In this document: positions 17,548-26,900 of the stretch, piece by piece | How positions within the stretch are numbered: the stretch's first letter is position 1 | Layout: every line of letters begins with the position of its first letter | Assembly: GCA_031430595.1 (NCBI GenBank) | Contig: JANPBU010000043.1 | Coordinates: forward strand, 119,338-183,337 | Source: JANNBN01 sp031430595 | Lineage (GTDB): Bacteria; Actinomycetota; Acidimicrobiia; Acidimicrobiales; JANYDT01 | Direction of reading: 5' to 3' | DNA: 64,000 nt | Notes under the pieces: generated by a model | The model's input: only the letters and a program-made list of their open reading frames with translations | Databases searched by the model: none | What the model was told of the DNA's origin: nothing | Program-made: the position numbers and the translations under genes

Positions 17548-19187
17548 GACCGGGCGTACGCTCTGATTTCGCTGAGCGACACGTTGGTGTTTTGTGGTCC
17601 GAGGTTGGTAATCCACAGCAGCACGAGGCGAGTTCTTCGCCCCACAGCTATTCGGTGTTCTCCAACGGGAATGTCGTTGGCTCTGGCGACAACCGACCCC
17701 CACGAGCTCAAGTCGTCGCCGACAAAATCCGCCACGAAAATTTCGGCGCTCCATCCAGCTGTCATGGAACCAACCTGTAAGGCGTCAATCTGTCGCAATT
17801 CGCCGAGGTTGATAACGATTCCAACGCCGCGTTTCGGGGTCGAAAGACCAGCGAACCCCGCAGAATACGTTTCGGTTACCCAAGCCGAACGGGTTCCGTC
17901 GAGTAGGCGCGGTAGCAGGCGGGTGTTTTCGCGACCCTCGCCAGGGGGCGGGTCGAACACTCGTACCTCGGCAATTCGAATGGGGGATGCGTTCACGCTG
18001 CCGAACGACCATCCAACGATTGCACCGATCACGAGCCCAGCGATACTGAGAGCAACAATCTTTGGACCCAAACGCGAGATCCGCGATGGTTGTGAAACCG
18101 CTCGACTCTCTTCGCCCTGGCTGCCTCGGGGTCGGGTATCTCGGGGTCGGGTATCAATGCGGGTTCGTTCGCTGTCAACCAAAATCGTGTCTGACTGGTC
18201 AGAAACGTGCGGCGCGGATCCAGCATCTCGATAGGTAGTAACCCCGTACGGGGGAGTGACATCCGCGGCGGTCCGAGTAACCAAGGGAATCGCGTCGTCG
18301 AGCAGAGGTTCCGCTCGCAGCGCTCGCACCATATCTTGGGCACGGCTGAAACGTTCGTGTGGGTCTCGAGCCATGGCCTTGATGATGACTTGCTCAAGGC
18401 TGCGCGGAATTTCTGGTCGTACCTGGCGTGGTCGTTGTGTTGTTCCGTTGACATGCAACATTGCGGTTGCAAGATCGGTTGGTCCGACAAACGGGGGTTT
18501 GCCGACAGCGGCCTCGTACAGCACCACCCCAAGGGAATAGATATCGCTACGCGCATCGACCGCGGTTCCGTCAACCTGTTCGGGTGAGAGGTATTTAGCG
18601 GTGCCGAGAATCGCCCCAACCTGCGTGAGATCGTCAAGGTCATTCGTGTCTTGAATAGCCTTCGCGATACCAAAGTCAGCTACCTTTACGCGTCCATCGG
18701 GCTGAACCATAATATTCGCTGGCTTTACGTCGCGATGAACCACACCTTGTGTGTGCGCATACGAAAGACCATCGGCTGCTTGAGCAATAATGTCAACGGC
18801 ATCATCTAACCCAACCGCACCTTCAGTGAGAAGCGCCCTAAGGGTTTTACCTGGGACCAACTCCATAATAATGTATGCGCGCTGGCCATGTTGTCGGGGG
18901 TCAACGTCGACCCCCGTGTCGAATACCGTCACGATCGCTGGATGATTCAGCCGCGCTGATGACACTGCTTCGCGTCGAAAGCGTGCGACAAATCCGGGGT
19001 CGCTAGCCAAGTGTGTATACAAAATTTTGGCGGCGACGCGTCGATCAAGAATCGTGTCGTGAGCTTCCCAAACTTCCGCCATTCCGCCCCGAGCCAATGG
19101 CCGAGTCAATTGGTAACGTCCACCCAACAGGTCGTCAACTGCGCCTACCCGGGGCGGGTTTCTGTTTGGTGGAGGAGGCGATGGCAT
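17544..19187 (-). CDS. Transmembrane Ser/Thr protein kinase with discoidin-like sensor domain
   Basis: This protein of about 547 residues has a complete Hanks-type kinase domain: glycine loop ARGGMAEVWEA, ATP lysine in RRVAAKIL, catalytic VVHRDVKPANIM, VADFGIAKA and YLSPEQ. One membrane helix follows (IVALSIAGLVIGAIVGWSF), then an external domain of about 150 residues with discoidin/F5-8C-like features (RLLDGTRSAW, GVGIVINLGELRQIDAL, TNVSLSEIRAYA). The same layout, with a dead kinase, is the tail of mycobacterial MviN. Here it is separate, downstream of murJ and degV, and coupled to the sigma gene. The ATG at 19187 lacks a ribosome site, so the start is uncertain. Confidence 0.9.
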   Translation of the reverse strand: MPSPPPPNRNPPRVGAVDDLLGGRYQLTRPLARGGMAEVWEAHDTILDRRVAAKILYTHLASDPGFVARFRREAVSSARLNHPAIVTVFDTGVDVDPRQHGQRAYIIMELVPGKTLRALLTEGAVGLDDAVDIIAQAADGLSYAHTQGVVHRDVKPANIMVQPDGRVKVADFGIAKAIQDTNDLDDLTQVGAILGTAKYLSPEQVDGTAVDARSDIYSLGVVLYEAAVGKPPFVGPTDLATAMLHVNGTTQRPRQVRPEIPRSLEQVIIKAMARDPHERFSRAQDMVRALRAEPLLDDAIPLVTRTAADVTPPYGVTTYRDAGSAPHVSDQSDTILVDSERTRIDTRPRDTRPRGSQGEESRAVSQPSRISRLGPKIVALSIAGLVIGAIVGWSFGSVNASPIRIAEVRVFDPPPGEGRENTRLLPRLLDGTRSAWVTETYSAGFAGLSTPKRGVGIVINLGELRQIDALQVGSMTAGWSAEIFVADFVGDDLSSWGSVVARANDIPVGEHRIAVGRRTRLVLLWITNLGPQNTNVSLSEIRAYARS

Positions 19188-19212
19188 AGGACAGGTAAAA
19201 GTTACGGGGGGC

Positions 19213-20070
19213 TCATGGCTGGGGTGGAACAGTAAACGCAATTCCCATAACACCAGGGCCGGCGTGGGTTCCGATGACCGCACCAATTTGGCCAACCGTA
19301 ACTCGATCAATCGGAAACTGCGGATTCAACAAGTTCAAAAAAACGTCTACGTCGGGGGCGTCACCGTGGACCACGGCGAGTTCAAGGATACCGCCGTGCT
19401 GAGCTTTGGCCTGCTCAACAAGCGTTACCAACTGGGCAAGTGCCTTCGATCGGGTTCGTTGTTTGCCATGTTCTTCAACCACACCAGTACTAATACTCAG
19501 CATTGGCTTAATCGAAAAAAGGGACCCGAGTAGTGCTTGCGCCCCACCAATTCGACCACCCTTTTTCAGATTTTCGAGCGTGTCGAGTGCCCCATAGACA
19601 AAGGTTCGGCCGACGAAGGCCGTTGCTGCTCTTTCCACCTCGTCAATGGTTCCACCACCGGCGGCAACCTTCGCAGCAGCGAGCGTCATAAAGCCTTGAC
19701 CGAGAGTGATGGACCGTGAATCAACGACTCGCACGTCGATGACGTCTGCAACGGCCATCGCCGCCAAACTTGCCGATTGGAAGGTGGCCGAAAGCGACGA
19801 TGACAAATTTACCGATACCACCCCGGTTGCTCCGTCAGCAGCCGCAGCACGAAACGCCTGCTCGAACGCACCCGGGGATGGGGCGGCAGTTTCGGGAAGC
19901 GTCGGAGAGCTTTTTACTTTGGCCCAGAATGCTTGAGGAGTGAGATCTTGACGGTCGACAAATTCTTCGGAACCGAAACGAATTGAAAGCGGAACGACCG
20001 TGATCGAGTTGGCATCACTTTGTTCGGGCGTCAGGTCACAGGCACTGTCGGTCACGATTCGAATGGTCAT
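19213..20070 (-). CDS. DegV family fatty-acid-binding protein
   Basis: This 285-residue protein has the DegV pattern: the start IRIVTDSACDLTPEQ, VVPLSIRFG, PTLPETAAPSPGAFEQAF, VVSVNLSSSLSATFQSA, VVDSRSITLGQG, LENLKKGGRIGGAQALLGSLFSIKPML and a C-terminal GAVIGTHAGPGVMGIAF. DegV proteins bind a single fatty acid and can act as the FakB subunit that presents it to a kinase (FakA). No FakA is seen here. It sits between murJ (13-base gap) and the Ser/Thr kinase (25-base gap). Confidence 0.93.
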   Translation of the reverse strand: MTIRIVTDSACDLTPEQSDANSITVVPLSIRFGSEEFVDRQDLTPQAFWAKVKSSPTLPETAAPSPGAFEQAFRAAAADGATGVVSVNLSSSLSATFQSASLAAMAVADVIDVRVVDSRSITLGQGFMTLAAAKVAAGGGTIDEVERAATAFVGRTFVYGALDTLENLKKGGRIGGAQALLGSLFSIKPMLSISTGVVEEHGKQRTRSKALAQLVTLVEQAKAQHGGILELAVVHGDAPDVDVFLNLLNPQFPIDRVTVGQIGAVIGTHAGPGVMGIAFTVPPQP

Positions 20071-20083
20071 GGATCCTCAACTG

Positions 20084-21721
20084 TCACGACAGAGAAAGCC
20101 GACGTTTGACGGTTGTCAGTGCGGCGGTGATTTCGGTGAGCCCAAGTATCCGAGCAACACCGATGTAGACGGTAACACCGAGCGGTACAAGTACAACTGT
20201 CATTGCGGTGACGGCCAGCCAACGACCCGAGTCTTCGGGTTGCGGAACAAGGCCACGCTCAGCGAGCACTTTTGACAGGACCAGCACGCCGACCATGGCA
20301 CCACTCGCGGCAGTTGACTTCCAAAGCGTGACCAGAATGCGGCGCCCATCGAGACCGGCAGTGCGGTTTCTCATGACCGCGAAAGCAATGACTGCGGCTC
20401 CGCAGTACGCCACAGCAAAACCGGCCGCCAAACCGCGAATTCCAAAAAAGAAATACAAACTGGCACCAACGATGATGTTGAGCGCGTTTTCGACGACATT
20501 GATCTCAAACGTGGTCCGGGTATCGCGCATGGCCTTAAAACCACCGATCAGTAACAAGTAGCAACTGAACGCGGGTAGCCCAGGGGTGAGATACCGGAGC
20601 ACTTCGCCAACACTGCGAGCGGTCTCAACCGATTGGCTTCGGGACAACACAATTTCGGTGAGTGGAAGGGCGAGCACAGCCATTCCGGCTGCGGCGGGAA
20701 TCATCAAGAGAAGAAGTAACCGAAGGTTCTGGGAAAGCAATGCTCGAAAGCGTCGCCGTGATCGGCTGAGAAATGCGTCAGACAAACTTGGGCCGATGGC
20801 CGCAATGATCGACACCGCAATGACCCCGTGTGGCAATTGGAAAAATGTGGAGTTTGCGGAGGTATAGAGCGTCAGGTCTCCGACATTAAGGCTGGCGGTT
20901 CGAATCACAAACCACAGTGCAACTTGATTTGATACGACGTAGCCCATCGTCCATCCGGTCAATCCAATGAGCTCTTTAATGGCCGGGTGGGTGGGTTTCC
21001 AGATAAGGCGTAACCCGAGGTTGGCCGACCGTAATGCAGGAAGCGTGACGGCGAACATTGCAAACACGCCGAGTGTGGTCCCCCATCCGAGTACTCGCAC
21101 GATATGGCTATTTGCTTCCACCGTGCTGAGCGTGAATGTGGTGCCGGTGCCCGTTGGCGCAACCTGGGAGATCAATCGCCTTACCCAAACGAACACGCCG
21201 ATGACAATGACGTTGTTGAGTATCGGCGCAAACATCGAAATGGCAAACACTCGTCTGGTTTGCAGGAGTGCCGTCGACAGGGTGACGCAGCCATACAGGG
21301 CGACCTGCGGGGCGAACATGCGAAGCAGGCGTGTGGAAAATTCGGCTGATCCGGGTTTGTTCGAGTTGCCAAAGGAACGGATCACCCACGGGGCACCAAC
21401 CCAAAGGGCCACCGATAGGGCGACCACCAAGGTCAGGCTGAGCGTGACTATCGCCGACACTCCCTCGCGATCACGGCGAGTATGGCCGGGGCGCAGCAGG
21501 CCGACAAACAACGGAACCAACGTGGCAGAGAGCACACCGCCGACCACCAGTTCGTACACCATGTTTGGTGAGTTGTTGGCCACGGTGTAGGGGTCGGTCA
21601 CGATCCCAAATGGCAACGCAATAAAAGCGACGGTTCTGCCGATGCCGGTTAATCTAGACAACAACGTTCCGACAGCCATGCCAGCGGCTGCACGGCCCGA
21701 GGCAGATTGAGTTTCGCTCAC
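20084..21721 (-). CDS. murJ: Lipid II flippase MurJ (MviN)
   Basis: MurJ moves lipid-linked peptidoglycan precursor across the membrane. The product of 545 residues has the MOP-superfamily pattern: GTLLSRLTGIGRTVAFIALPFG, then YTVANNSPNMVYELVVGGVLSATLVPLFV, and about 14 hydrophobic segments ending VLVPLGVTVYIGVARILGL. The GTG start at 21721 overlaps the preceding stop as GTGA; longer readings run into that gene. Unlike mycobacterial MviN it has no kinase or sugar-binding tail, which is encoded separately downstream. Confidence 0.93.
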   Translation of the reverse strand: MSETQSASGRAAAGMAVGTLLSRLTGIGRTVAFIALPFGIVTDPYTVANNSPNMVYELVVGGVLSATLVPLFVGLLRPGHTRRDREGVSAIVTLSLTLVVALSVALWVGAPWVIRSFGNSNKPGSAEFSTRLLRMFAPQVALYGCVTLSTALLQTRRVFAISMFAPILNNVIVIGVFVWVRRLISQVAPTGTGTTFTLSTVEANSHIVRVLGWGTTLGVFAMFAVTLPALRSANLGLRLIWKPTHPAIKELIGLTGWTMGYVVSNQVALWFVIRTASLNVGDLTLYTSANSTFFQLPHGVIAVSIIAAIGPSLSDAFLSRSRRRFRALLSQNLRLLLLLMIPAAAGMAVLALPLTEIVLSRSQSVETARSVGEVLRYLTPGLPAFSCYLLLIGGFKAMRDTRTTFEINVVENALNIIVGASLYFFFGIRGLAAGFAVAYCGAAVIAFAVMRNRTAGLDGRRILVTLWKSTAASGAMVGVLVLSKVLAERGLVPQPEDSGRWLAVTAMTVVLVPLGVTVYIGVARILGLTEITAALTTVKRRLSLS

Positions 21722-23811
21722 TGGTTTATCTGAGACGACGATGCGTCGTCGGTGAGGTTTGCTGTGTTCGTGAGGTTCGCGGTGGTACGTCTCGCTTTGA
21801 CCGTGGCACGTCGAGTTCGAACCCACCAAAGCAGTAATAGCCCAAGCAACGCAACAGTTATCGCTAGCCCGAGGCCAGATACCCCCGTGCTGGCAATAAC
21901 GATCTCTGCCTGATCAAGGGGAACCCCATTGAGCGTTTCAAGCCCGACTGCCACCCCGAATGTTCCTGAAGAGCGAGTGGAAACCCCGATTGGAATGACA
22001 GTAATCCGACCCTTTGCCCCATCCTCGGGGCTAGCTGCTTCCGCCGCGATTTCAAATCGGCCGCCTTCTTCGGTAACGACCCGGTTGCTGCGCAACACCG
22101 CCATCACGGTGGCCAGTTGACCGGTTTGATTGATGACAGAAAGCGGAATTTTCCCTTCGAGTGCCGTGAGACGAAAGGGGCCTGCGTCTCCGAGCTTTAC
22201 TTGGGCAAGCAGGTCGCTTGCCTTGGTGAAGGCATCGTTGAGGTAGGCAATCGATTCTTGTTGCGGTATTGATAAGCCCACAGAGAATGCTTGCTCGGCA
22301 GCTTCAATCAATCCAGAATCATCGCCGAACGTCACACTGACCCCGTCGATGAATCGGCGGGCTTTGTCAATTTTGGTGACGATGTCGTCACTGGTCAGTG
22401 TTTCGGGGGAGTCAGAACGTGGTGTGACGAAGGCGAATTGGTCGTCGCCAGCACTGGCTGTCGGAAGGTCGAACAAAGCGCTCACCTGTACCGGGCGAAG
22501 TTGAGGTTGCTGGGCGATCAGGTCGAAGAGGCTGTCGATCGTGGCGCGGCTCAAACCCGCAACCGGAAGTTCAACGACCACACCTCGGTTTTGTCCACCT
22601 TCTGTGGCAATGATTGACAGGTCTGCCATTAACTGGTGGATGCCAAGAATTGGATCATTGGCCGCTTCGAGGTGAGCAGCGAGGTCTCCGTCGGCAACGA
22701 CAGACGCAATAGCGATACTTGAGGAAGTGTCGTTAGTTTCGGTGCCGCTCGAGGCGGTTTGGGGTGTTGCGATATCGCCGGGGTCGAAGAAGATTGGCTG
22801 GTCAAATGTAGGGTCACCAGTGACGGCGAGCAACGATTCAGCAATGACGAGCCGTTGTAAGCCAAGGGTATTGAATCCATTCTTTGGCAGGGCGTCAGAG
22901 TCAAAATACACTCCAGTTGATCCGGTTACCTGATTTGGGAATCGGTCGCTGAGTCGTTGTTCGCCTCGACGTAATTGCCCTGCGACCACGTCGACGAGCC
23001 TCGGATCCCCTTCAATTTCTGGTCGTAGGTCATTATACGGTCCGGCGATGATTTCCCTTCCATCAAGCGAGGCAGAGAGGGCATCAAGCGTGCCGTTAAT
23101 CGTGGTGTTTTTCGCGGCAAAGTCGGTGACGCTTGGGGTGAGTGAGACACTTGCCGGAAACCCCGGTCTACTGGCAAGACTCTCTGTCACCGTAATGAGC
23201 TGTCGTAGCCCATCCGCATCAGCTTTCACCAAACTATCTGCCCGCATGTGAATAGGCAATAGCAACGCAACGGAAAGTACGGGTTGGTCTGAACGGGTGA
23301 GCAAAATAAGGTTCGTGATGATTTGCGTAACAACGCCACCATCACCGCGTCGCCGAACGTCGACAACAACGGGGTATACCCCATCCACTGAAAGTGGTAT
23401 GCACGCTGAGCAGGTTCCTATTGTTGCTTCAAAGTTAATCGGAACCTGGCCAACTCGGTCGGGCACATCGATCGGGGTTCGCGTGATGTAAATCGCCGAT
23501 CCAAGCCTTGTTCCAGTGATCGAGTCTTTGAACGCGGCTCGGTCGCGAATTCGTTGGTAAACCGTGAAGGCAATCTCGTATTGATCTCGGTCGAGGCCGC
23601 TCGCCGCATTAAGTGAAGCCTCAATCGAAAAGGTGCGTAGATCGGCAACGATCGAGGTTTGTTTGATCATTGTCAATGACAATTCTTCTGCTGGCGCAGC
23701 TGCTTCGATAACAAAGGGATCAACTTCGGCAGTGGCAATGCCAGCCACAGAAACGATGCAAAGCGCGACGACGGTGAACAGGTAGCCAACGCGTCTCAAC
23801 AGTGTTGTCAT
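21718..23811 (-). CDS. DUF6049-type secreted, membrane-anchored protein (Rv3909-like)
   Basis: This 697-residue protein has an N-terminal signal segment (LFTVVALCIVSVAGIATAEV), a large external part and a C-terminal membrane helix (GLGLAITVALLGLLLLWWV) with a basic Thr/Asn-rich tail inside. Recognisable segments are VLSVALLLPIHMRAD near 190 and the C-terminal beta-rich IPLSVINQTGQLATVMAVL. The position between pcnA and murJ and the layout match mycobacterial Rv3909 and the DUF6049 family, whose function is unknown but probably tied to cell-wall export with MurJ. It overlaps murJ and the GNAT gene by four bases each. Confidence 0.8.
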   Translation of the reverse strand: MTTLLRRVGYLFTVVALCIVSVAGIATAEVDPFVIEAAAPAEELSLTMIKQTSIVADLRTFSIEASLNAASGLDRDQYEIAFTVYQRIRDRAAFKDSITGTRLGSAIYITRTPIDVPDRVGQVPINFEATIGTCSACIPLSVDGVYPVVVDVRRRGDGGVVTQIITNLILLTRSDQPVLSVALLLPIHMRADSLVKADADGLRQLITVTESLASRPGFPASVSLTPSVTDFAAKNTTINGTLDALSASLDGREIIAGPYNDLRPEIEGDPRLVDVVAGQLRRGEQRLSDRFPNQVTGSTGVYFDSDALPKNGFNTLGLQRLVIAESLLAVTGDPTFDQPIFFDPGDIATPQTASSGTETNDTSSSIAIASVVADGDLAAHLEAANDPILGIHQLMADLSIIATEGGQNRGVVVELPVAGLSRATIDSLFDLIAQQPQLRPVQVSALFDLPTASAGDDQFAFVTPRSDSPETLTSDDIVTKIDKARRFIDGVSVTFGDDSGLIEAAEQAFSVGLSIPQQESIAYLNDAFTKASDLLAQVKLGDAGPFRLTALEGKIPLSVINQTGQLATVMAVLRSNRVVTEEGGRFEIAAEAASPEDGAKGRITVIPIGVSTRSSGTFGVAVGLETLNGVPLDQAEIVIASTGVSGLGLAITVALLGLLLLWWVRTRRATVKARRTTANLTNTANLTDDASSSQINQ

Positions 23812-24656
23812 CGCGAGGCTCGGCTATCGCTGAAGTAACCCATGACCGTTAGGCCCGTTGATGCACGTTCAAACCCGTGACGTTCGTATAACTCGAGGGC
23901 TCGTTGATTGTCGTATTGGGTGTTGACCACCATGCGACGAGCACGTTGGCGTTTGGCCCAAGCCAGCGCGTCTTTGCAGAGCACCGAACCAGCGCCCTGC
24001 CCCTGAACGGCGGGGTTGACTGCGAGGCGTTGTAGGTAGGTTGCTCGGCCAACTTTCCCGCTAATTGCGAATCCCAGCAGTTCATCGCCGTGCCAGGCGC
24101 CGCAGACCCGTACCTGTTTGGTGGCTGTCAACGAGTGCCGTAGGCCCATTTGGTCGAGTGACGATTCTTCACCAAATGCGAGCGCATCGATCCTGAGGAT
24201 TTGATCAGTTATTGCCGGCCTACGAAGTTGCAAATTCGTAGTGATTGGCCGAAGAGAAACCGTCTCCGGTGCATGTGGTGTGCGTCGCAAAACGCCGTAT
24301 AGGTCTCGGGTGAGCAAACACAGCGACTGGCGTACATGGAAACCAGCAGATCGAAACCCGTGAACCTCTTCGTCGGCTAGCGCAATCGATTCAATCCAAC
24401 CGCCAAATCCGAGGTCTCGCAACGCTCGAACTGATGCCTGCACCATTGCTGTGGTGAGGGGTGTTGTCGACATCGGAAAGATGAGTGAGCGCTGCCCGCA
24501 AATGTCGATTCGGGATCGCTCGCCAGGAAGGCGTACGACCATACTTTGAGTGGGACTGGATTCGAGTTGTTGGTGTACGGGTGGGGTTTGGTGGTCAAGT
24601 AATCGGGTGCGCGGCAGGTGAAGGAAACGCCCCCAAGATGTTTCAACTTCAGCCAC
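23808..24656 (-). CDS. GNAT family N-acetyltransferase
   Basis: The C-terminal half of this 282-residue protein has the GNAT acetyl-CoA site (LQRLAVNPAVQGQGAGSVLCKDALAWA) and the following strand and helix (VVNTQYDNQRALELYERHGFE). The N-terminal half is unrecognised, perhaps a degenerate second GNAT fold. The substrate is unknown. It is the first gene of the murJ operon and overlaps the DUF6049 gene by four bases. The long reading starts at a GTG with only a weak ribosome site; a shorter start at about 24542 is possible. Confidence 0.82.
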   Translation of the reverse strand: MAEVETSWGRFLHLPRTRLLDHQTPPVHQQLESSPTQSMVVRLPGERSRIDICGQRSLIFPMSTTPLTTAMVQASVRALRDLGFGGWIESIALADEEVHGFRSAGFHVRQSLCLLTRDLYGVLRRTPHAPETVSLRPITTNLQLRRPAITDQILRIDALAFGEESSLDQMGLRHSLTATKQVRVCGAWHGDELLGFAISGKVGRATYLQRLAVNPAVQGQGAGSVLCKDALAWAKRQRARRMVVNTQYDNQRALELYERHGFERASTGLTVMGYFSDSRASR

Positions 24657-24751
24657 AACCTGAGAGGTTAGAGGCGCTCAACCATCGAGTCGGTACTTTG
24701 ATGGCGAAAACCCTTTCAAAGTGAGCGACGGTTCGACGTATCGTTGATGGC

Positions 24752-26146
24752 ATGGTTCCCCCCCGTTTTCAGGCGCTCGTTGACGAGACGGCCCCGTTAG
24801 CCACCGCCTTTGAACGGGCGGGCAAAACGCTGTACCTGGTTGGTGGCATAGTTCGCGACACGCTTCTTGGAAGGGTTCGTGATGATCTTGACCTTGACTT
24901 CACCACCGATGCGCTCCCCCAAGAGATTAAAGACATCCTTGCGAACATGGGTAAGCGGGGCGGGGTAACAGCACTTTGGACTCAGGGCGAAAAGTTTGGA
25001 ACCATCGGCGCAACGATCAACGGGCGCGCAAACGAGATCACCACGCACCGCGCCGAGGCCTATCAGCCCGATTCACGTAAACCTGAAGTTGAATTCGCCA
25101 CCGATATCGAATCTGACCTGTCGCGTCGAGATTTCACGGTCAACTCGTTGGCGCTTCGTTTGCCAGACGTGAGTTTGATCGATCCATTCAATGGCGCGGC
25201 CGATCTTGCCGCTGGAGTACTTCGAACGCCGTTGTCAGCTGCCACAAGTTTCACCGATGATCCGCTTCGAATGTTGCGTGCTGCCCGATTCATATCGGGG
25301 TTTGGGCTGCAACCAACACCGGAACTTGTCGAAGCCGTCGAAACGTACGGTGAGCGTCTGGCGATAGTTTCGGCTGAACGGATCAGGGGTGAACTCGACA
25401 AGCTCATGACCCTGCCGTCACCATCGGCTGGGCTGTGGTTTCTTGTTTCCACCGGGCTCGCGGCCCATTTTCTGCCAGAACTTCCAGCGATGGCTTTGGA
25501 GCAAGACCCAATACATCGCCATAAAGACGTACTCGCACATACTATCGCCGTTGTCGAAAATACGAGCCAAGATCGAATCGTTCGTTTGGCTGCACTTTTT
25601 CATGACATCGCCAAACCAAAGACCCGCAGAATCGGGTCGGGGGGCGTTTCATTCCACCATCACGATATGGTAGGTGCACGTATGACACGTGACCGTATGC
25701 GCACGTTGACGTACAGCAACCAAGATATTCACGACGTCTCCGAGTTAGTTGCATTGCATCTGCGGTTTCACACGTACCAGGCGGGCTGGACCGATTCTGC
25801 TGTGCGGCGATATGTCACCGATGCAGGCCCACTCCTTGATCGGCTGAACGAGTTGACTAGGTGTGATTGCACCACGCGTAATCCGCGGAAAGCCGCCACC
25901 CTCGCGCGCCGTATGGATGAACTTGAAGAGCGAATAGCTGCGTTGCGAGAACAAGAAGAACTTGACGCAATGCGACCAGACATTGATGGCAAACGAGTGA
26001 TGGAGTTGTTAGGGGTTGGTCCGTCGCGTGCGATCGGCCAGGTTCTCGACATGCTGCTACAGGCCCGCTTGGAGGAAGGCCCGCTTGGTTCTGAAGAAGC
26101 TGAACGTCGCGTTCGGCAGTGGTGGATCGAAAACCAAACCCCCTGA
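24752..26146 (+). CDS. pcnA: CCA tRNA nucleotidyltransferase with HD domain
   Basis: This 464-residue enzyme adds or repairs the tRNA 3' CCA end. It has the class II nucleotidyltransferase core (LVGGIVRDTLLGR, DDLDLDFTTDA), the RRDFTVNSLA motif, the RNA-binding LRMLRAARFISGFG, and an HD phosphohydrolase domain (VRLAALFHDIAKPKTR, HHDMVGARMTRDRM) as in mycobacterial PcnA (Rv3907c). It is transcribed away from the murJ operon. No strong ribosome site is seen, so it may be leaderless. Confidence 0.95.
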   Translation: MVPPRFQALVDETAPLATAFERAGKTLYLVGGIVRDTLLGRVRDDLDLDFTTDALPQEIKDILANMGKRGGVTALWTQGEKFGTIGATINGRANEITTHRAEAYQPDSRKPEVEFATDIESDLSRRDFTVNSLALRLPDVSLIDPFNGAADLAAGVLRTPLSAATSFTDDPLRMLRAARFISGFGLQPTPELVEAVETYGERLAIVSAERIRGELDKLMTLPSPSAGLWFLVSTGLAAHFLPELPAMALEQDPIHRHKDVLAHTIAVVENTSQDRIVRLAALFHDIAKPKTRRIGSGGVSFHHHDMVGARMTRDRMRTLTYSNQDIHDVSELVALHLRFHTYQAGWTDSAVRRYVTDAGPLLDRLNELTRCDCTTRNPRKAATLARRMDELEERIAALREQEELDAMRPDIDGKRVMELLGVGPSRAIGQVLDMLLQARLEEGPLGSEEAERRVRQWWIENQTP

Positions 26147-26255
26147 CATTGTTGTTCGGCGAGGGTTGGTTTGAGGCAGAATACTTACCTGCGCTCCTTT
26201 GGTCACACCGACCAGACGATGTTGGTGCAGCTGAAAAAGTGGTCGCCGTACAGCT

Positions 26256-26900
26256 ATGTTCGAAAGAAAGTCTGGCCTTAGGCCAGCATCAAAGTCACAA
26301 ACCGCCCTGCGGGTTCTTGTGTTGTATGCCCACCCCGATCGCAACAGTCTGAGCGGTGCACTGTTAGAGGCAGCGGTAAGAGGCTTAGAGTCGGCCGGTC
26401 ATCATGTTGACGTGCTCGATTTGTGCGGCGAGCATTTTCAAGCTGCGATGTCCCCAGCAGAACGAACCGCCTACGAAACCGATACCCCTGTTCTCGACCC
26501 GCAAGTGCAGCGCCACATCGATTTGCTGAAGGCCTCCGATGTGCTGATTGCGGTATACCCAACCTGGAATATGGGAATGCCTGCCATTCTGAAAGGTTGG
26601 ATCGAGCGGGTACTGGTTCCGGGGGTGGGCTTTAGTCTCGACCCCGACACAAACAAGGTGGTGAGCGGCCTCGGGCACCTGAAACATCTCGTTGGGATTA
26701 GTACGTACGGCATGCCACGAGCCGGGGTGTTCATCATCAACGATGCCGGAAGACGCCTACTCACTCGCTGTATTCGGGCCATGGTCCCCAACCTGCGATG
26801 TCGAACCCACTGGTTAGGGTTATACGGATTGAATCAGGCGAAGCCGACTCAAATTGTGAGTTTCATTGGTCGGGTCGAGCGCGAAATGGCGAAACTATGA
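26256..26900 (+). CDS. Flavodoxin-fold NAD(P)H:quinone oxidoreductase-like protein
   Basis: This 214-residue protein belongs to the Flavodoxin_2 family: LRVLVLYAHPDRNSLSGALLEAA binds the FMN phosphate, and YPTWNMGMPAILKGWIERVL matches the isoalloxazine-binding loop. Such enzymes reduce quinones with NAD(P)H through FMN. The substrate is unknown. It overlaps a paralogue by four bases (ATGA); the two could form a heterodimer, since this family works as dimers. Confidence 0.85.
   Translation: MFERKSGLRPASKSQTALRVLVLYAHPDRNSLSGALLEAAVRGLESAGHHVDVLDLCGEHFQAAMSPAERTAYETDTPVLDPQVQRHIDLLKASDVLIAVYPTWNMGMPAILKGWIERVLVPGVGFSLDPDTNKVVSGLGHLKHLVGISTYGMPRAGVFIINDAGRRLLTRCIRAMVPNLRCRTHWLGLYGLNQAKPTQIVSFIGRVEREMAKL

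Noticed and set aside
20967..21590. Long open frame on the plus strand across murJ
   Set aside because: It is antisense to the murJ coding sequence, is rich in Arg, Ser and Thr as expected of a shadow frame, and has no recognisable domain.
17544..21721. Idea that kinase and murJ are one gene broken by a frameshift
   Set aside because: A complete degV gene lies between them and each gene has its own start and stop, so a recent frameshift of a fusion is not plausible.
23808..24656. Rimi-like or mycothiol-synthase call for the GNAT protein
   Set aside because: A two-domain GNAT layout is possible, but the N-terminal half shows no clear acetyl-CoA motif, so no specific substrate was assigned.
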